Source of the DNA: Mimachlamys varia
Lineage: Eukaryota; Mollusca; Bivalvia; Pectinida; Pectinidae
DNA length: 64,000 bases
Assembly (NCBI GenBank): GCA_947623455.1
Contig: OX392538.1
Coordinates: 4,898,001-4,962,000, forward strand
Direction: 5' to 3'
Shown here: piece by piece, positions 48,846 through 60,400 of the stretch
Numbering within the stretch: the first letter of the stretch is position 1
How the letters are laid out: the number at the start of each line of letters is the position of its first letter
The notes under the pieces: model-generated
What the model was told of the DNA's origin: nothing
What the model saw: the letters and a program-made list of their open reading frames with translations, nothing else
The model's database searches: none
Translations under genes and position numbers: made by a program

Positions 48846-51800
48846 ATGAAAAGTTACGTAGCAATCGCTCTTCTTGTCTGTCTCGTTGGAACGTCTGTTG
48901 GACTTCTCCTGACTGGTGGTCCAGCACACGCCTCGTGTAAGGCTACGTGGTAAGTAATGTGAGAATTAGACACCGACAGGTCAGTTGTGTTTGACCAGAT
49001 ATGCAGGTCAGTTGTGTTTGACCAGATATACAGGTCAGATGTGTTTGACCAGATATACCCCCATATACATTGAGCAGAAGCCACATCAATCATTTAAAGT
49101 ATGGGTGACAATGTTTATGACTATTAATATGAATCAAATCAGACTAAACAAAACACAAAAATCAAATCATCATTAGAACTTGAAATTTCATAAAATCAGG
49201 TTTATCAATTCACTTTTTCCATATTCACTCTCCATTTATATCTGTTAATGATTTATTCTGAGGGGTTGGGCAGATCTATATGCATATAGATGTATCAGCT
49301 TATCAGGAGCAACTGTTAGTGACCCCCTTGGACCTGATATGAAGAATATGGCGATGTCCAATAAGTATTTGTTATTGTTATGAACAGTTAACATACGTAA
49401 TTGCCACATATGCTTCAGCATATTAATGGAACATGAGTTAGTATACAAAAAAAGTTAAAAAAAAACATTCAGGAATGAAATATAGCGAGAGGACAGGAAA
49501 ACAGTCACCCTGTCCAAGTAGACTCGTGAACGTGCTGGAAGATTGATGTAGAATCAGCTTATTAAAACACAGAAGTCCCATTTAAAATGTATGGGATACG
49601 TCGAACATCAAACACCGGAGAGAAGCTCAGATAGTTATATTATAACAAGCAGGTTTGATAAAAATCCATTCTGTCATAAGATATTGTACGAAAGTAATCA
49701 ACCAATTATCTATACGGACGTTTATTGGGACAAGTTCTACATCAGAGAAATTAGATAAAAGTGTAGCATTCCCTGCAAATGATATCACGCCGAAATACCA
49801 AACAGCGGACAGACAGACGTACAAGATGATATCACGCCGATATAACAAACAGCGGACAGACAGACGGACAAGATGATCATTGCAGGGTTTTGTATCATCG
49901 ATCAGTATAAAATAATATTTTGTAAAATTTGTGACTGCAGCGAAAACAATTGTGTTATTATTTTGTTTTGATATATCTACAAACATTTGTTTCTGTTAAC
50001 ATTTCTACCTGGTGCAGATGAGTATAACCTGTTTATTTGATAAATCATAACCTCACGTCACACCTGAAGGTTGTAGTATCGACATGGATGTGACCCAGAT
50101 TTACATGTCAGGTGTCGTCGATGAAGCAGAATATAAACTCTTACCCTTCCGGAACACCTGATCCTATTATTTTGCAATATCAATCATTCCCTTGTTCATA
50201 TTTTGTCCTTCTATCCTTCATTATGAGAACTATTTAGAAATGTTTATTGATTATTTCGTAGCAGTGTCATTCCCTTTGTATTCTTATCTGCCCATCCTTT
50301 TATATACAGCTGTGAATTGCAAAAAGGACTGTGACCTCTTATCTGTTTTATTATACCTTAAGGTTATAAACATACAGACTAGCCTTATATGATTGAATAA
50401 GCATTCAATACTTTTAATAAATTTTCATCGAAACGAAAGGCGATAAAACAACCTAAAAAGGCCCACAATAGGAACATTCAAAATTCGAACATTCTTTACT
50501 GTTGATTATGAAGGCAATTCCATTGAAATTAAAACGTGGGGATGGACTGGTGTCGTTCAATATTACACGAGTTTGTGCAAATGTGCAGTATCGAATATTC
50601 GCAAAATGATCGAATGTCGAAATTACAACTCAATTAAACTATCAACGAAAAAGCGTTCATTTCCGCTAAAGCATAAACAATTTTATCAGCAAAACATGTG
50701 CTGTGAATTATAGAAAAGGATCAAATAACAAACACATTCAATGCGATACTAGACACTTTCTACAGGAAATGTTGTAAACAATTTTGCGATAATTGCAACC
50801 CATGACAATAACCATATTGATACGAACACAATTATAAGTGTTAACGTAAAATAAATGAAAAACGCCAAGTCACCACTTTATGACTTACAGGACTTTCGGG
50901 AAGAGCTGTGATACAGTGCTCTCTGGTCTGCTGACACAAGTACAAGCATGGAGTGGCCCTGACAACTGTAGGTCTGGACCAATCAATGAGAAATGTCTCT
51001 ATGTGGTAAGTCAGGAGTGGCCCTGACAACTGTAGGTCTGGACCAATCAATGAGAAATGTCTCTATGCGGTAAGTCAGGTAATGTGCTGACAACTGTAGG
51101 TCTGGACCAATCAATGAGAAATGTCTCTGTGTGGTAAGTCAGGTGTTGTACTGACAACTGTAGGTCTGGACTCACCAATGAGAAATGTCTCTATGTGGTA
51201 AGTCAGGTGTGGTACTGTCAACTTTAGGTCTAAACCATCAATGAGAAATATCTCTATGTGGTAAGTCAGGTGTTGTACTGTCAACTGTAGGTCTGGACCC
51301 ACCAATGAGAAATGTCTCTGTGAGGTAAGTCAGAATATATGAATGGTTCACAAATGTGAATTTTGGAAAAAGTTCGACATACAATTTGTTCCTGAGTTAT
51401 AGTGCACATAAAATATATCAATAATATGACTTAATGTTACAAGTACCACGCTTAATGGAACGTCGGTTAACTTCCAAACACTATAAGATACGTTAAAGTA
51501 TCATACTATAGTTTTCGTACAATGAAACTCACACACAAATATTTCATGACAAATATAAATTTGATGATACATGTAATTCTATTTAGTGTATACTATTTTC
51601 AAACGAAGATTGCTGATATTTTTTTCAGTTGAAGAGTAATACTGGAAATATACTTAAACTAACCCACGAGACTCCACTGAAACATTATATCGACGACATT
51701 AGCTTCACCTTTACTAACGGAAACATGACAGCCACCGGAGGTCACTGTACCCTCGTGGTAAGTGTGTCAGCGATTTACTGAAACATAACCTCACAAACGA

Positions 51801-53439
51801 TCGCACTAATAAATTGAGCTACGTTTTCATTAGTGATTTTCTAGCCCAGTTCCACGAGAGAAAACTGTTTATATGAAAGCGCACGGAGAGGTCTGAAGCG
51901 TAAGGTTCAGGACAGGGATCCACAAGTTATATTTTAAAGATATATCATTAACTGCAGCGACATGGAGAAATTGTGATTTTAATTAGTGTAAATGGTGAAC
52001 TTTGTTTGTATGAATAATTAGAACAATCTTGAAAGAAGACTGGTATGAAATCTGTTTTGTGCATCTTTTGTTTGCAATTACATATAATTAATTTTTCATT
52101 GATTGTATGCATAATACGCCTTTCTGATTGGTTGAGATTATTTGTCATACCTCTATGAAAACAAAAATCCGAAAATGAAGCGAAAAATATGACGACACAA
52201 TACGGCATTTGACGTTGCGTATTGATTTGTAAAAAAAGAGTCAGTTATTAGATCAGTAAAATTGTACATTAACCTGTTTTAAATTTGAAAATGAGTTTCA
52301 GAAATTAATTTTAAGCGTTGATGTCAAATATTTTTTACTTTTATAGGGTTATGAAAAAAAATTGCTTGCAAACTTTTGTGGGAATCTGCTTCGCGGATTC
52401 ATACAAGTTGCAAACAAAATTATTTTCTTACCCCAATAAAACCAAAACAAATTGTCATCAATGCTTAATTGTTTGCTAAAACATATAGAGGGCCTTAAAT
52501 AATGTTCTGATAATTTATGCCCAGTCATTTTGTGTATTTATTGGGCAATAAAATATGTTTAAACTAAACAATTTCATGCACAGTTGATAAATAAAGATTT
52601 TATTTGCAATATTTGAAGTCTCGACTGCGGAGATGCTGTTTCCATATAATATATAAATTAAAATGAAATTTGGATTTGCAAAAGATGAAGGTTCAAAATT
52701 AGTCTTTGTGCAAATTACAAGGAAATCAAGTCTTTGACAAAATTGTCAAACAGTAAAAATCACATCGACATCACAAGTTAACACAGAACGTGCTATTTTA
52801 ACTAAAAAGCTTACAAAATGCATTGACTTCTTAGTAGAAATACAGTTTGCTCATCTATGGTTCATTCGGTTACAGGGATATTCCAGATCGGAGACCTGGT
52901 ATGCTGTGCTTGATTTCGGGACCAACTACTGTAACATGTACAATCTCCTGGAAGGTACGCACAATAACATAATCATACCTTTATAGTATTGATCTTCTGT
53001 AACATGTACAATCTCCTGGAAGGTCCGCACAATAACCACATTATATATATTATTTAAACAGAGAACTGTTGGATGCTTGTTTTTTACGATCTTTATTCAT
53101 TTATTTATCCGGCAATAAAGAATTAGTTTACTACTCCGGAGACGTAGAAAATCCCTCTAACAATGGGGTTTACTATTTCATTTTTGTTATGTTTGACAAA
53201 AGTCAGAATGGTAACTTATCATTGTGCTTTAAAGAACCCCGCCGTCTTGAAAATTCTTTATTATACGACACCTTTGATATAGGTAACGGGTTTGTCTGTC
53301 ATCCGATTTGTAACATGTTTATCAGCTGTCCGATTTCTCCTCCACAGGTTCCCAGCTGACACAGCTGGCTGGCTATACAGAGTCTACCAGTGATGCCATC
53401 TGTACGCAACACTCCTCCGCCAACTGTACACGATATTAG
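48846..53439 (+). CDS. Small secreted eight-cysteine protein, paralogue A (172 aa), five exons
   Basis: Exons 48846-48949, 50891-51005, 51629-51757, 52876-52954 and 53348-53439 join in phase (519 nt). Residues 1-29 form a signal peptide with likely cleavage after AHA. The mature chain has eight Cys (31, 41, 61, 70, 113, 135, 161, 169), suggesting four disulphides, and two possible N-glycosylation sites (NMT at 105, NCT at 168). Conserved blocks shared with paralogue B are GGPAHASCKA, WSGP.NCRSGP.NEKCLYV, THETPLKHY.DD.SFT, GYS..ETWYAVLD.GTNYCNM and SS A.C.RY at the end. I recall similar invertebrate proteins annotated only as uncharacterised, and propose no function. The poly(A) signal AATAAA (53440-53445) directly abuts the stop. 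The ends of exons 2 and 4 with their donors are duplicated in the following introns. Confidence 0.9.
48975..49062. repeat. Tandem repeat in intron 1 of paralogue A
   Basis: Three copies of about 27 bp, CAGGTCAGTTGTGTTTGACC plus AGATATA, lie just after the exon 1 donor. Confidence 0.88.
49770..49875. repeat. Two-copy tandem repeat in intron 1 of paralogue A
   Basis: Two units of about 52 bp share GATATCACGCCGA, AACAGCGGACAGACAGACG and ACAAGATGAT. Confidence 0.85.
50085..50225 (+). mobile_element. Penelope-like tail fragment in intron 1 of paralogue A
   Basis: It carries ATTTACATGTCAGGTGTCGT, CGATGAAGCAGAA, CCTTCCGGAACACCTGATC and TTCCCTTGTTCATATTTTG, the family tail without coding sequence. 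Confidence 0.75.
50942..51330. repeat. Exon 2 end plus splice donor repeated six times (paralogue A)
   Basis: The unit runs from AGTGGCCCTGACAACTGTAG through AATGAGAAATGTCTCTATGTG to GTAAGTCAGG. The first copy is the real exon end. Donor GTAAGT recurs at 51006, 51070, 51134, 51198, 51261 and 51325, a period of 63-64 bp. Use of the second donor would add a frame ending at TGA within a few codons. Confidence 0.93.
52926..53035. repeat. Exon 4 end plus splice donor duplicated (paralogue A)
   Basis: CTGTAACATGTACAATCTCC TGGAAGGT is followed 68 bp later by the same words; the donors are at 52955 (GTACGC) and 53023 (GTCCGC). Confidence 0.9.
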
Positions 53440-53445
53440 AATAAA
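53440..53445 (+). terminator. Polyadenylation signal touching the stop codon of paralogue A
   Basis: AATAAA begins on the base after the TAG stop at 53437-53439. Confidence 0.6.
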
Positions 53446-53639
53446 ACAAAATCAAATCAAATGGATTTATCTTTATCAATAACAATATCAAGTGAAAAAT
53501 CATTAATAACCTTTTAAATGGGTGCCGATATATATTCTTCTTACATGAAGCTACCTCATAGTTGGTAAATGATAAAGATCTATAAAATTTCAATTAGAAC
53601 ATCTCTAGTTTTACTTCAAAATATTACCCTAACAGCTAA

Positions 53640-54560
53640 GTTGAAAAAACTGGAGAGTACCGTCAATACTACCATTTTCCGAACTTAAATCGATTAAACT
53701 AGGGGTGAAATATGAATAAAAGAAAGATTTACATGGAGACCCTTGTAGAGGTATCAGAGAATAAGACCAGATCTTCAGAAAGAGTAAGCTTCCTGTCATG
53801 TAAATCTCGGTCATAACAGAGTAAGTCTTCAAGGTGATAACCGAGTCATCATTCTCAATCACATCAACCAGGCACACTAATGAGCATATTCAAAAACATT
53901 TACTTTCATATCATACAAGGATGTAGAATATTTTCAATGAGACCAAGTTAGTGACCATAAATCCTTCTCATAGTCCTTATCAACCGGCATCTTTTGTAAT
54001 CCCTGTGTAATAAGTTTTGTCAACAGCCAATAACTATCACGGAAATTTCTAGAACAAGCCCTAGAAATATGAATCAACTGCGACATTTAAATACCATAAG
54101 CTGGAGAAGCAGGGATGTTACTATCAAGAATGGAACAGTTTACGATGGGAAATTGAAATCGTCACGTTTATCGTTTAGTTTAGTAGTAAGCTGTCCATGT
54201 TGGTCATACATGTAGTTTGAATAAATGTTGAGGTATGCAGCTGATGTAGAAGAGTCTATTGTGTCCTTTATTTCAAGTTCCGAAGGGTATGTACGATCGA
54301 CGTGGTCAACAAACTTTCTGCTACCTTAAGACTACACATTGTCGATATATCTAAAAGTGAAATCATACGATTTGGCAAGGTTTTCGTTACCTGTTCTGAT
54401 TAGCTCCTTCACAAACCAAGTTCCGTAAAAAAAAAAAAAAGCCAAGGGTAGTTTGCTCCCATGGGAATATCATGTCAACAGTTTACTGGAAAATCTTTCC
54501 TCCAAACTCAACAAAACATTGACAACCAGGAATTCTATCATTCCTACTATTTCTTGGAAG
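53640..54560 (-). pseudogene. Penelope-like-type element remnant with RT blocks
   Basis: In minus orientation the tail comes first at 53640-53830 (AAATCGATTAAACTAGGGG, AAAGATTTACATGGAGACCC, GAGAATAAGACCAGA). Then come decayed coding blocks: the NIP/MSQLIRY region near 54060-54150, the YIDD region near 54330-54370, IP(M)G near 54460-54480 and IEFLV near 54525. Frameshifts and stops are frequent. Confidence 0.72.
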
Positions 54561-56133
54561 AGGCCCAAAGGAGCCTGCATCGCTCATATAACTTAATTCA
54601 GCAATTTGGTCATACGATGAATTTAAAAATGATAAATAATTCCTGAAATGATTCCCCGAATGTGTCATATTAAATTTGGGCAGAGGAAAACAAATATATA
54701 TATCTACAATTGGGTCCAACCCCACTTCCCCTGGAGGGTAAGTCCATCTACATTTTGGTAATTATACAAATTTGAGTCTCCTTTGCCCAAGCCAAAGGAT
54801 GAATCACGCAAAATTCGGATGAAATACAATCATTCCTAATGAAGAAGTATTTTTTGAAGCAATCGGGCAACGTCCCTTTTTTCGAACCAAAATTGCATAT
54901 AAAAAGACTGCTTTCTCCTTATGATATTTCAAACTTTTGTAATGTAATGTAATTCATTGAGGCATTTAGGAGAAGTAGATTTTTAATCGATACGTTTGCT
55001 TATTTCCACGACTCTCTGTCCGTATGTGTTAAACTTACCTTTTTTTAAATTCAACAAATGATTATCATAAGTTAAGTCTGTTTCAGACCCATTTGGTTGA
55101 AAAACATTTAAGCATTATAAGGAAGGTGGCGTTTTAAAGCGAAAGTGTAGATTTGTTTCCCCTTTTGGGACCCACCACACTGTCCCTAGGGGTAGTCCAA
55201 CAATGTTAGACGTTTAACACGGCGAGATACTTGTTGACAGGCGCCGTGTAACCTCTAACTGACCATAGCTGATGTTCCCGATGCTGACGATCCATTTTTC
55301 AAAGTTCAGATTTTGAAATAAAGCGTGTTACTTACATTTAAATGACCAACAAGGTCCAAATAACATTCTTTCCATAAATCCATCATGACATCAGGAAAAT
55401 ATTTTGTCAAACACTCAATTTTATACAAAAAAAAAAGAAGTTTTTTGTCGAAGTGAAACAGACAACATTTCCGAAAGTTATAATTTAAATATCACGTGAT
55501 TTTGCGGTTAATATAAAATTGGAAATAAATACAATGTTCTGCAAGCGGAATATAACAAGTTCTGTTTCATTTCGTTCCGTTTAAAAGCCCTTGTACTATA
55601 ATATCAATAAAGGAAGCCATGTTGAACAAATAAGTATTTCGTTACAGTCCGTAATATTATGAAATAATTGTATCTTTGACATACATATGGGATCTAAACT
55701 ACATAAAACGTGAATAGACACTGTTTTAATACACTTTCAATCACTGAAGTACTTTTTCAAGCCCTTTTCCAAAATGCTGAAACTCGAGGGCGGAATCTGC
55801 ATCAAAGAATACGTGTTTCGGAAATAAGGGATCGCAGTCGGCAAACTCATATTCGATAATAAAAAGGCCGACCAGCGGCCTCTTATGTTATATAAGTATC
55901 CATAGAGGTAGAATCAACTTTTGTAAAATTGAAATAATAGCGAAGCCTACTCCAGTGATGTTTCAGACCAACTTTGGTTTAAATTCACTCGTGTATTAAT
56001 GAGGAGTAGCGTTTGAAATGAAAAATTGTCGGACGGACTACGGATGCCGCGGTATGGCATATGCTCACCGATCCTTTTGAACAGGTGAACGAAATATCGG
56101 TGAGCAATCCTCATTAAACTGTTCGAGTTTTAA
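54561..56133. other. Intergenic DNA, no gene recognised
   Basis: AT-rich with short poly-A/T runs. No domain or clear repeat was recognised. Confidence 0.4.
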
Positions 56134-57064
56134 GGATATGCTCTTGTGAGGTTTCAGTCACGTTCAAATCTCGTTTTGATCTCGCATGAGACATTATCCA
56201 GTAATATATTATCAATTTTTATAGCAACTACTCATCTGAAAAATGTAGCAAAAAATAGATGTCTGTTGTTTATAGAACTTTTTTAGGATAATTTAAAAAA
56301 ATGACAATAATGGCGGCCATTTTGAAAATAAGTATTTCTATGTATTTTTTGCAATTCACGAATGGCCAAAATTTTACGTTTTTTTTAACTTGATTTATCA
56401 ATTAAAATCGTCAGTGTGTCACCATTTTTCATCATAGCAAGTTCATTTTTGCTGCACAACTTCTTTATGTTCATTATGAAGCAGATATTATACAACAAAG
56501 ATATATTATTTACTTTTTTGGTATTTTGTTCAGATATTAATGTAATTGAAGCTATCTTGATATTTGACTCAAGAAAAGTGAAAAATAACATATTTGATAA
56601 TGGGACAAAAAAACAAGCACGCTACCCCCAAGTTTTATGACTGCTTTAGAATGAGAAACCCATTTCCTTTTTGATCGGCAAAATATCTAAAAAAAATTTC
56701 GCCAGATGTTTTTTCATTAAGCATTAAATCTGCAAAATATGATGAAAAATGGTGTATTTCCTCATTGAATAATTAGGGGTTTGGGTAATTAAAATGTATT
56801 TTTTGAGAAAAAAAGAATAATTTAAAGACCTTTTACTTCCATAATGAATAAGAAAATATTATTTTTGTCAATTCTGCAAACGTTCATACATATCTGGTCA
56901 CAAATCTGGAAGATATCGTTGACCTAGCATAGCACAAAAACGAAATCACTACCATATATTTCTTTTTGCATTTTCTGCTATGCAACGTACTCCATCTTTA
57001 AAAAAAGTGCATTAGAAAAAAAGTTAGTAGTCAGAAAGTTTTGACTTTTCACAAGAGAAGATCC
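56134..57064 (-). mobile_element. piggyBac-like non-autonomous element with TTAA target duplication
   Basis: TTAA flanks both ends (56130-56133 and 57065-57068). The ends GGATATGCTCTTGTGA and TCACAAGAGAAGATCC are inverted repeats. The body is the reverse complement of the element at 43281-44065, with about 150 extra bases. There is no transposase frame. Confidence 0.87.
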
Positions 57065-57068
57065 TTAA

Positions 57069-57459
57069 TAAACGATCCAGAAATTGACTCTCTTTACAAG
57101 ATATGTGTTACGTGGGGATTGGATATCTGACCTTATCTATATACCTTATCCGTTAATGTTTCAATCGTTTAAGCTTTGTTATCTTGATTTTAAAACTTTA
57201 TCAGTTATTTTCACATGAATTTCGACACGTAAATTCTCAGGATATCTCGCGACCACTTTTTCTCCTCTATATATTTTGTTTTCATTCTTGTCATTCACAT
57301 CCATGACAAGACCTGACTGTTGGTTCATGAAAATCAAATTTCACAATCGACGAAGAAGCTAACAATTCTGAAATAGGTAGCTAAACTTTCGTAATATAAA
57401 TTTGACCTTATATCAAGCCCCTCTACTGATATTTGTTCACCTTGTCGCTACCCCTCACC
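57069..57459 (+). other. Presumed promoter region of paralogue B
   Basis: The nearest TATA-like word is TTATATC at about 57407-57413, some 50 bp before the start codon, a spacing similar to that in paralogue A. Nothing else is recognisable. Confidence 0.35.
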
Positions 57460-60400
57460 ATGAAGAGTTGTGTTGCCGCTGTCGTGTTCCTGAGCCTTGC
57501 GGGTTCCTCGCTGGCGTTCCTGTTTGGTGGACCAGCACATGCATCATGCAAGGCACAATGGTAACGTTTAATGTATTTTGCAATATTCATAAAAGCAAGT
57601 TCTTGTGATTAAATCCTGAAATAAAGTGTAATATACTTAGAATTGTTTTTGTAAATAGTCCTTTTTTACCTACACTGGATGTGAGATCAGTATATATGAC
57701 CGCGGTGACATTTTTCCTTAAAAGACGTGACTTCATTTATACAGGACGGTAGGAATGACCTGCAGCCAAGTTGAAACAGCTTTGCTTAATCAGATCGAAA
57801 CCTGGTCTGGCCCTGAAAATTGCAGATCTGGGCCAACCAACGAGAAATGTCTTTATGTGGTATGGTTTTAATTTTATTGTCAGATACATGTATATTCACA
57901 GATTTTTATCGATATAAGATATAAGCACATGGTATAAAAGCAAACCACAAGACTAGCTTTGAATATTGTATATGATCTCCGGTTTGAAATTATTATTTCG
58001 TGAATAAAACAGCAACAATGGAATCAGAACTGACGGATTTAATATTGTATTCTTCTTACTTGCTCTGCCTAGGATTGTTGATATTATATTATACAGCATA
58101 ATGAAAGAATGTTATCAATTTAACGAAATTCACATGCAATGGCGTATTCGTTTGTATGGTATTCTCCATACTTTGTAGTTGAAGAGTAACAGCGGAGGAG
58201 TGATTAAGATGACCCACGAGACTCCACTTAAACATTACGTTGATGATGTGTCATTCACTCTGAAGTCACAAGGCGACGACTCCTGTCAAATCAACGTAAG
58301 TATGTCACAAACGAGGGCTTACCTCAAACTAATTGCAACATAATGTATTTTCTGGTTTTTTGGTTGATGAGCATAATAAAGATTACAGGGAAAAAGTCCA
58401 AGAAAATAAAAATTGGGGAAAACTTTTTTTCGGCCTTCTACATTATCAAGAAAATTTAAAAAAAAACATACGTTTAACCATATTTGAAGTTTAATATCTA
58501 CCTCATTTGTAAAACTGGACATATGATAGTATAGCAAAACCAATTGTGTTAAAATTGAGGGGGCCGCGGTGGCCGAGCGGTTAAGGTATCCCGACATTCT
58601 ACCGCTAGCCCTCCACCACCTGGTTGCAAGTTCGAATCCCACGTAGAGAAGTTGCCAGGTACTGACCGTAGGTCGGTGGTTTTTCTCCGGGTACTCCGGC
58701 TTTCCTCCACTTCCAAAACCTGGTACGTCCCTAAATGACCCTGGCTGTAAAACAAAATAAACCAAACCAATTGTCAAAAAACAAATACGGTCTTATTGTA
58801 ATATACATTTCTAACACGATGGTATTGGCTTTGGTTGTCATTATGAATATACAGGAATGGTAATAATCAAGATCAAAATTCATACAAGCTTAGTTTATTT
58901 TCATTGTATTTTTATTTCACTCATGAATATTTTTTTGACTTATTCGGAGCTATTTGGAGTTTCAAAATGAACAACTTCTAATTTTATGTAACTTGTATTT
59001 AGATTCTTAGTGTACATTTTTTGATGTGAGGTACGATTGCTAACATTTTGGTAGAAAATACTAACAATAACATGACCCTTTTGAGGAAATGGAATTAAGG
59101 TTGAACAAAATTTATATTGAAACGAATCAAATTTTTTCTGTTCTACCATGGCAAAGCATTGGGGATACATTGTTTTTAATAAAATTATGAAGTAGCATGA
59201 ATCTTAAACGTCGAATACAGTTCAGTATTTACAAACAGTATAGATGGCTCTACTGGCAAAGTCATTTGTTAATTAAAAAACAAATGCAGAAAGATCCATT
59301 TTTTGTTGTTGAGGATTGCGCCAAATATAAATGATATGATGGTGAACTTCTCACCATCAAAACTTGGACACATTCGTGAACTCTTCTTACCAAAATTAGT
59401 ATTAGCAGTAGGTGGTGCTCATACATGAAAAGATTAAGATGCTTTTATTCATTTGCTTGTCCTTTTTTAAATAACATGCTTCAGAAATAGATAGATCGTT
59501 CGATTTGGACGTAAACATTATCAGTTCAGCACATTTTAATTAATATTATTATTTACACTTGAAAAGACAACAAAAGCCAAAAGAGTATTACAATACTTCG
59601 AGTGGAAGATTTTGGCAATTTTATTTTCTATATTAGTTAATATTAACATACAGTTAAATTCGTATGTACATTGTTAGAATGAGGTCGATATTAGGTCTGA
59701 TCCTTTAGATGACCAAAAAACATTTTGCCCCATTGAGATCTTCGGAGACTTTATTCTGTTATAAGCATAATGCTTATCAACCAAAACATGAAAGAATAAA
59801 TTCTGTTGCAATTAGTTTGAGGTTAAATAATAAATTGACTGGACTAAGAGCAACTTATGAACTTATGTACTGTATAACAACTGAAACCACGATTTGTCAT
59901 TTTTATCTCAATGGCAGTAACCTTATAATATATTGTGATAATAAAAGATCCGCATTCTAAACAGGTTAGAAAAGATACTACGATAAAGAGGATATGGATT
60001 GGTACACATTGATTCAAGCTTTTGATTATTTTAAAACAGTTAAAAACCCAGCAGAAATGAATGAAATTTGACCAAATGTAACATAGAATGAGTACAAAGT
60101 TTAAATACATTCAATCCTGCTAATGGACTAAAGGTTTGTTAAATGTTTAACCACAAAGAACTTCCCATGAGTGAGGGCATTGTATGTATAAAATATACAC
60201 ATTTTCGCAGTACACGATTTGAAATTATACACAACTGGTTTAATTTTACGCGCCTGACCCTTCTGCTTTTACATTAGTATATAAATTTTGGTTTCCTACC
60301 TTTTGGCCTCTAGCATCACTTAAGAGTCCTTGGAGGACAAAACAGCTGTACGGTGCAGTTTAATTTATTGTTTCCGCATACTATATCTACTAAATTTAAA

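Noticed and set aside
51134..51325. Repeated exon 2 segments as alternative cassette exons
   Set aside because: The copies have donors but no proper acceptor: the only AG before each copy lies 9-10 bases after the previous donor, too short for an intron.
58559..58640. Functional Ser- or Leu-type tRNA gene
   Set aside because: A- and B-boxes are present, but no clean cloverleaf could be drawn and a SINE middle domain with A-rich tail follows, so it is the head of a SINE.
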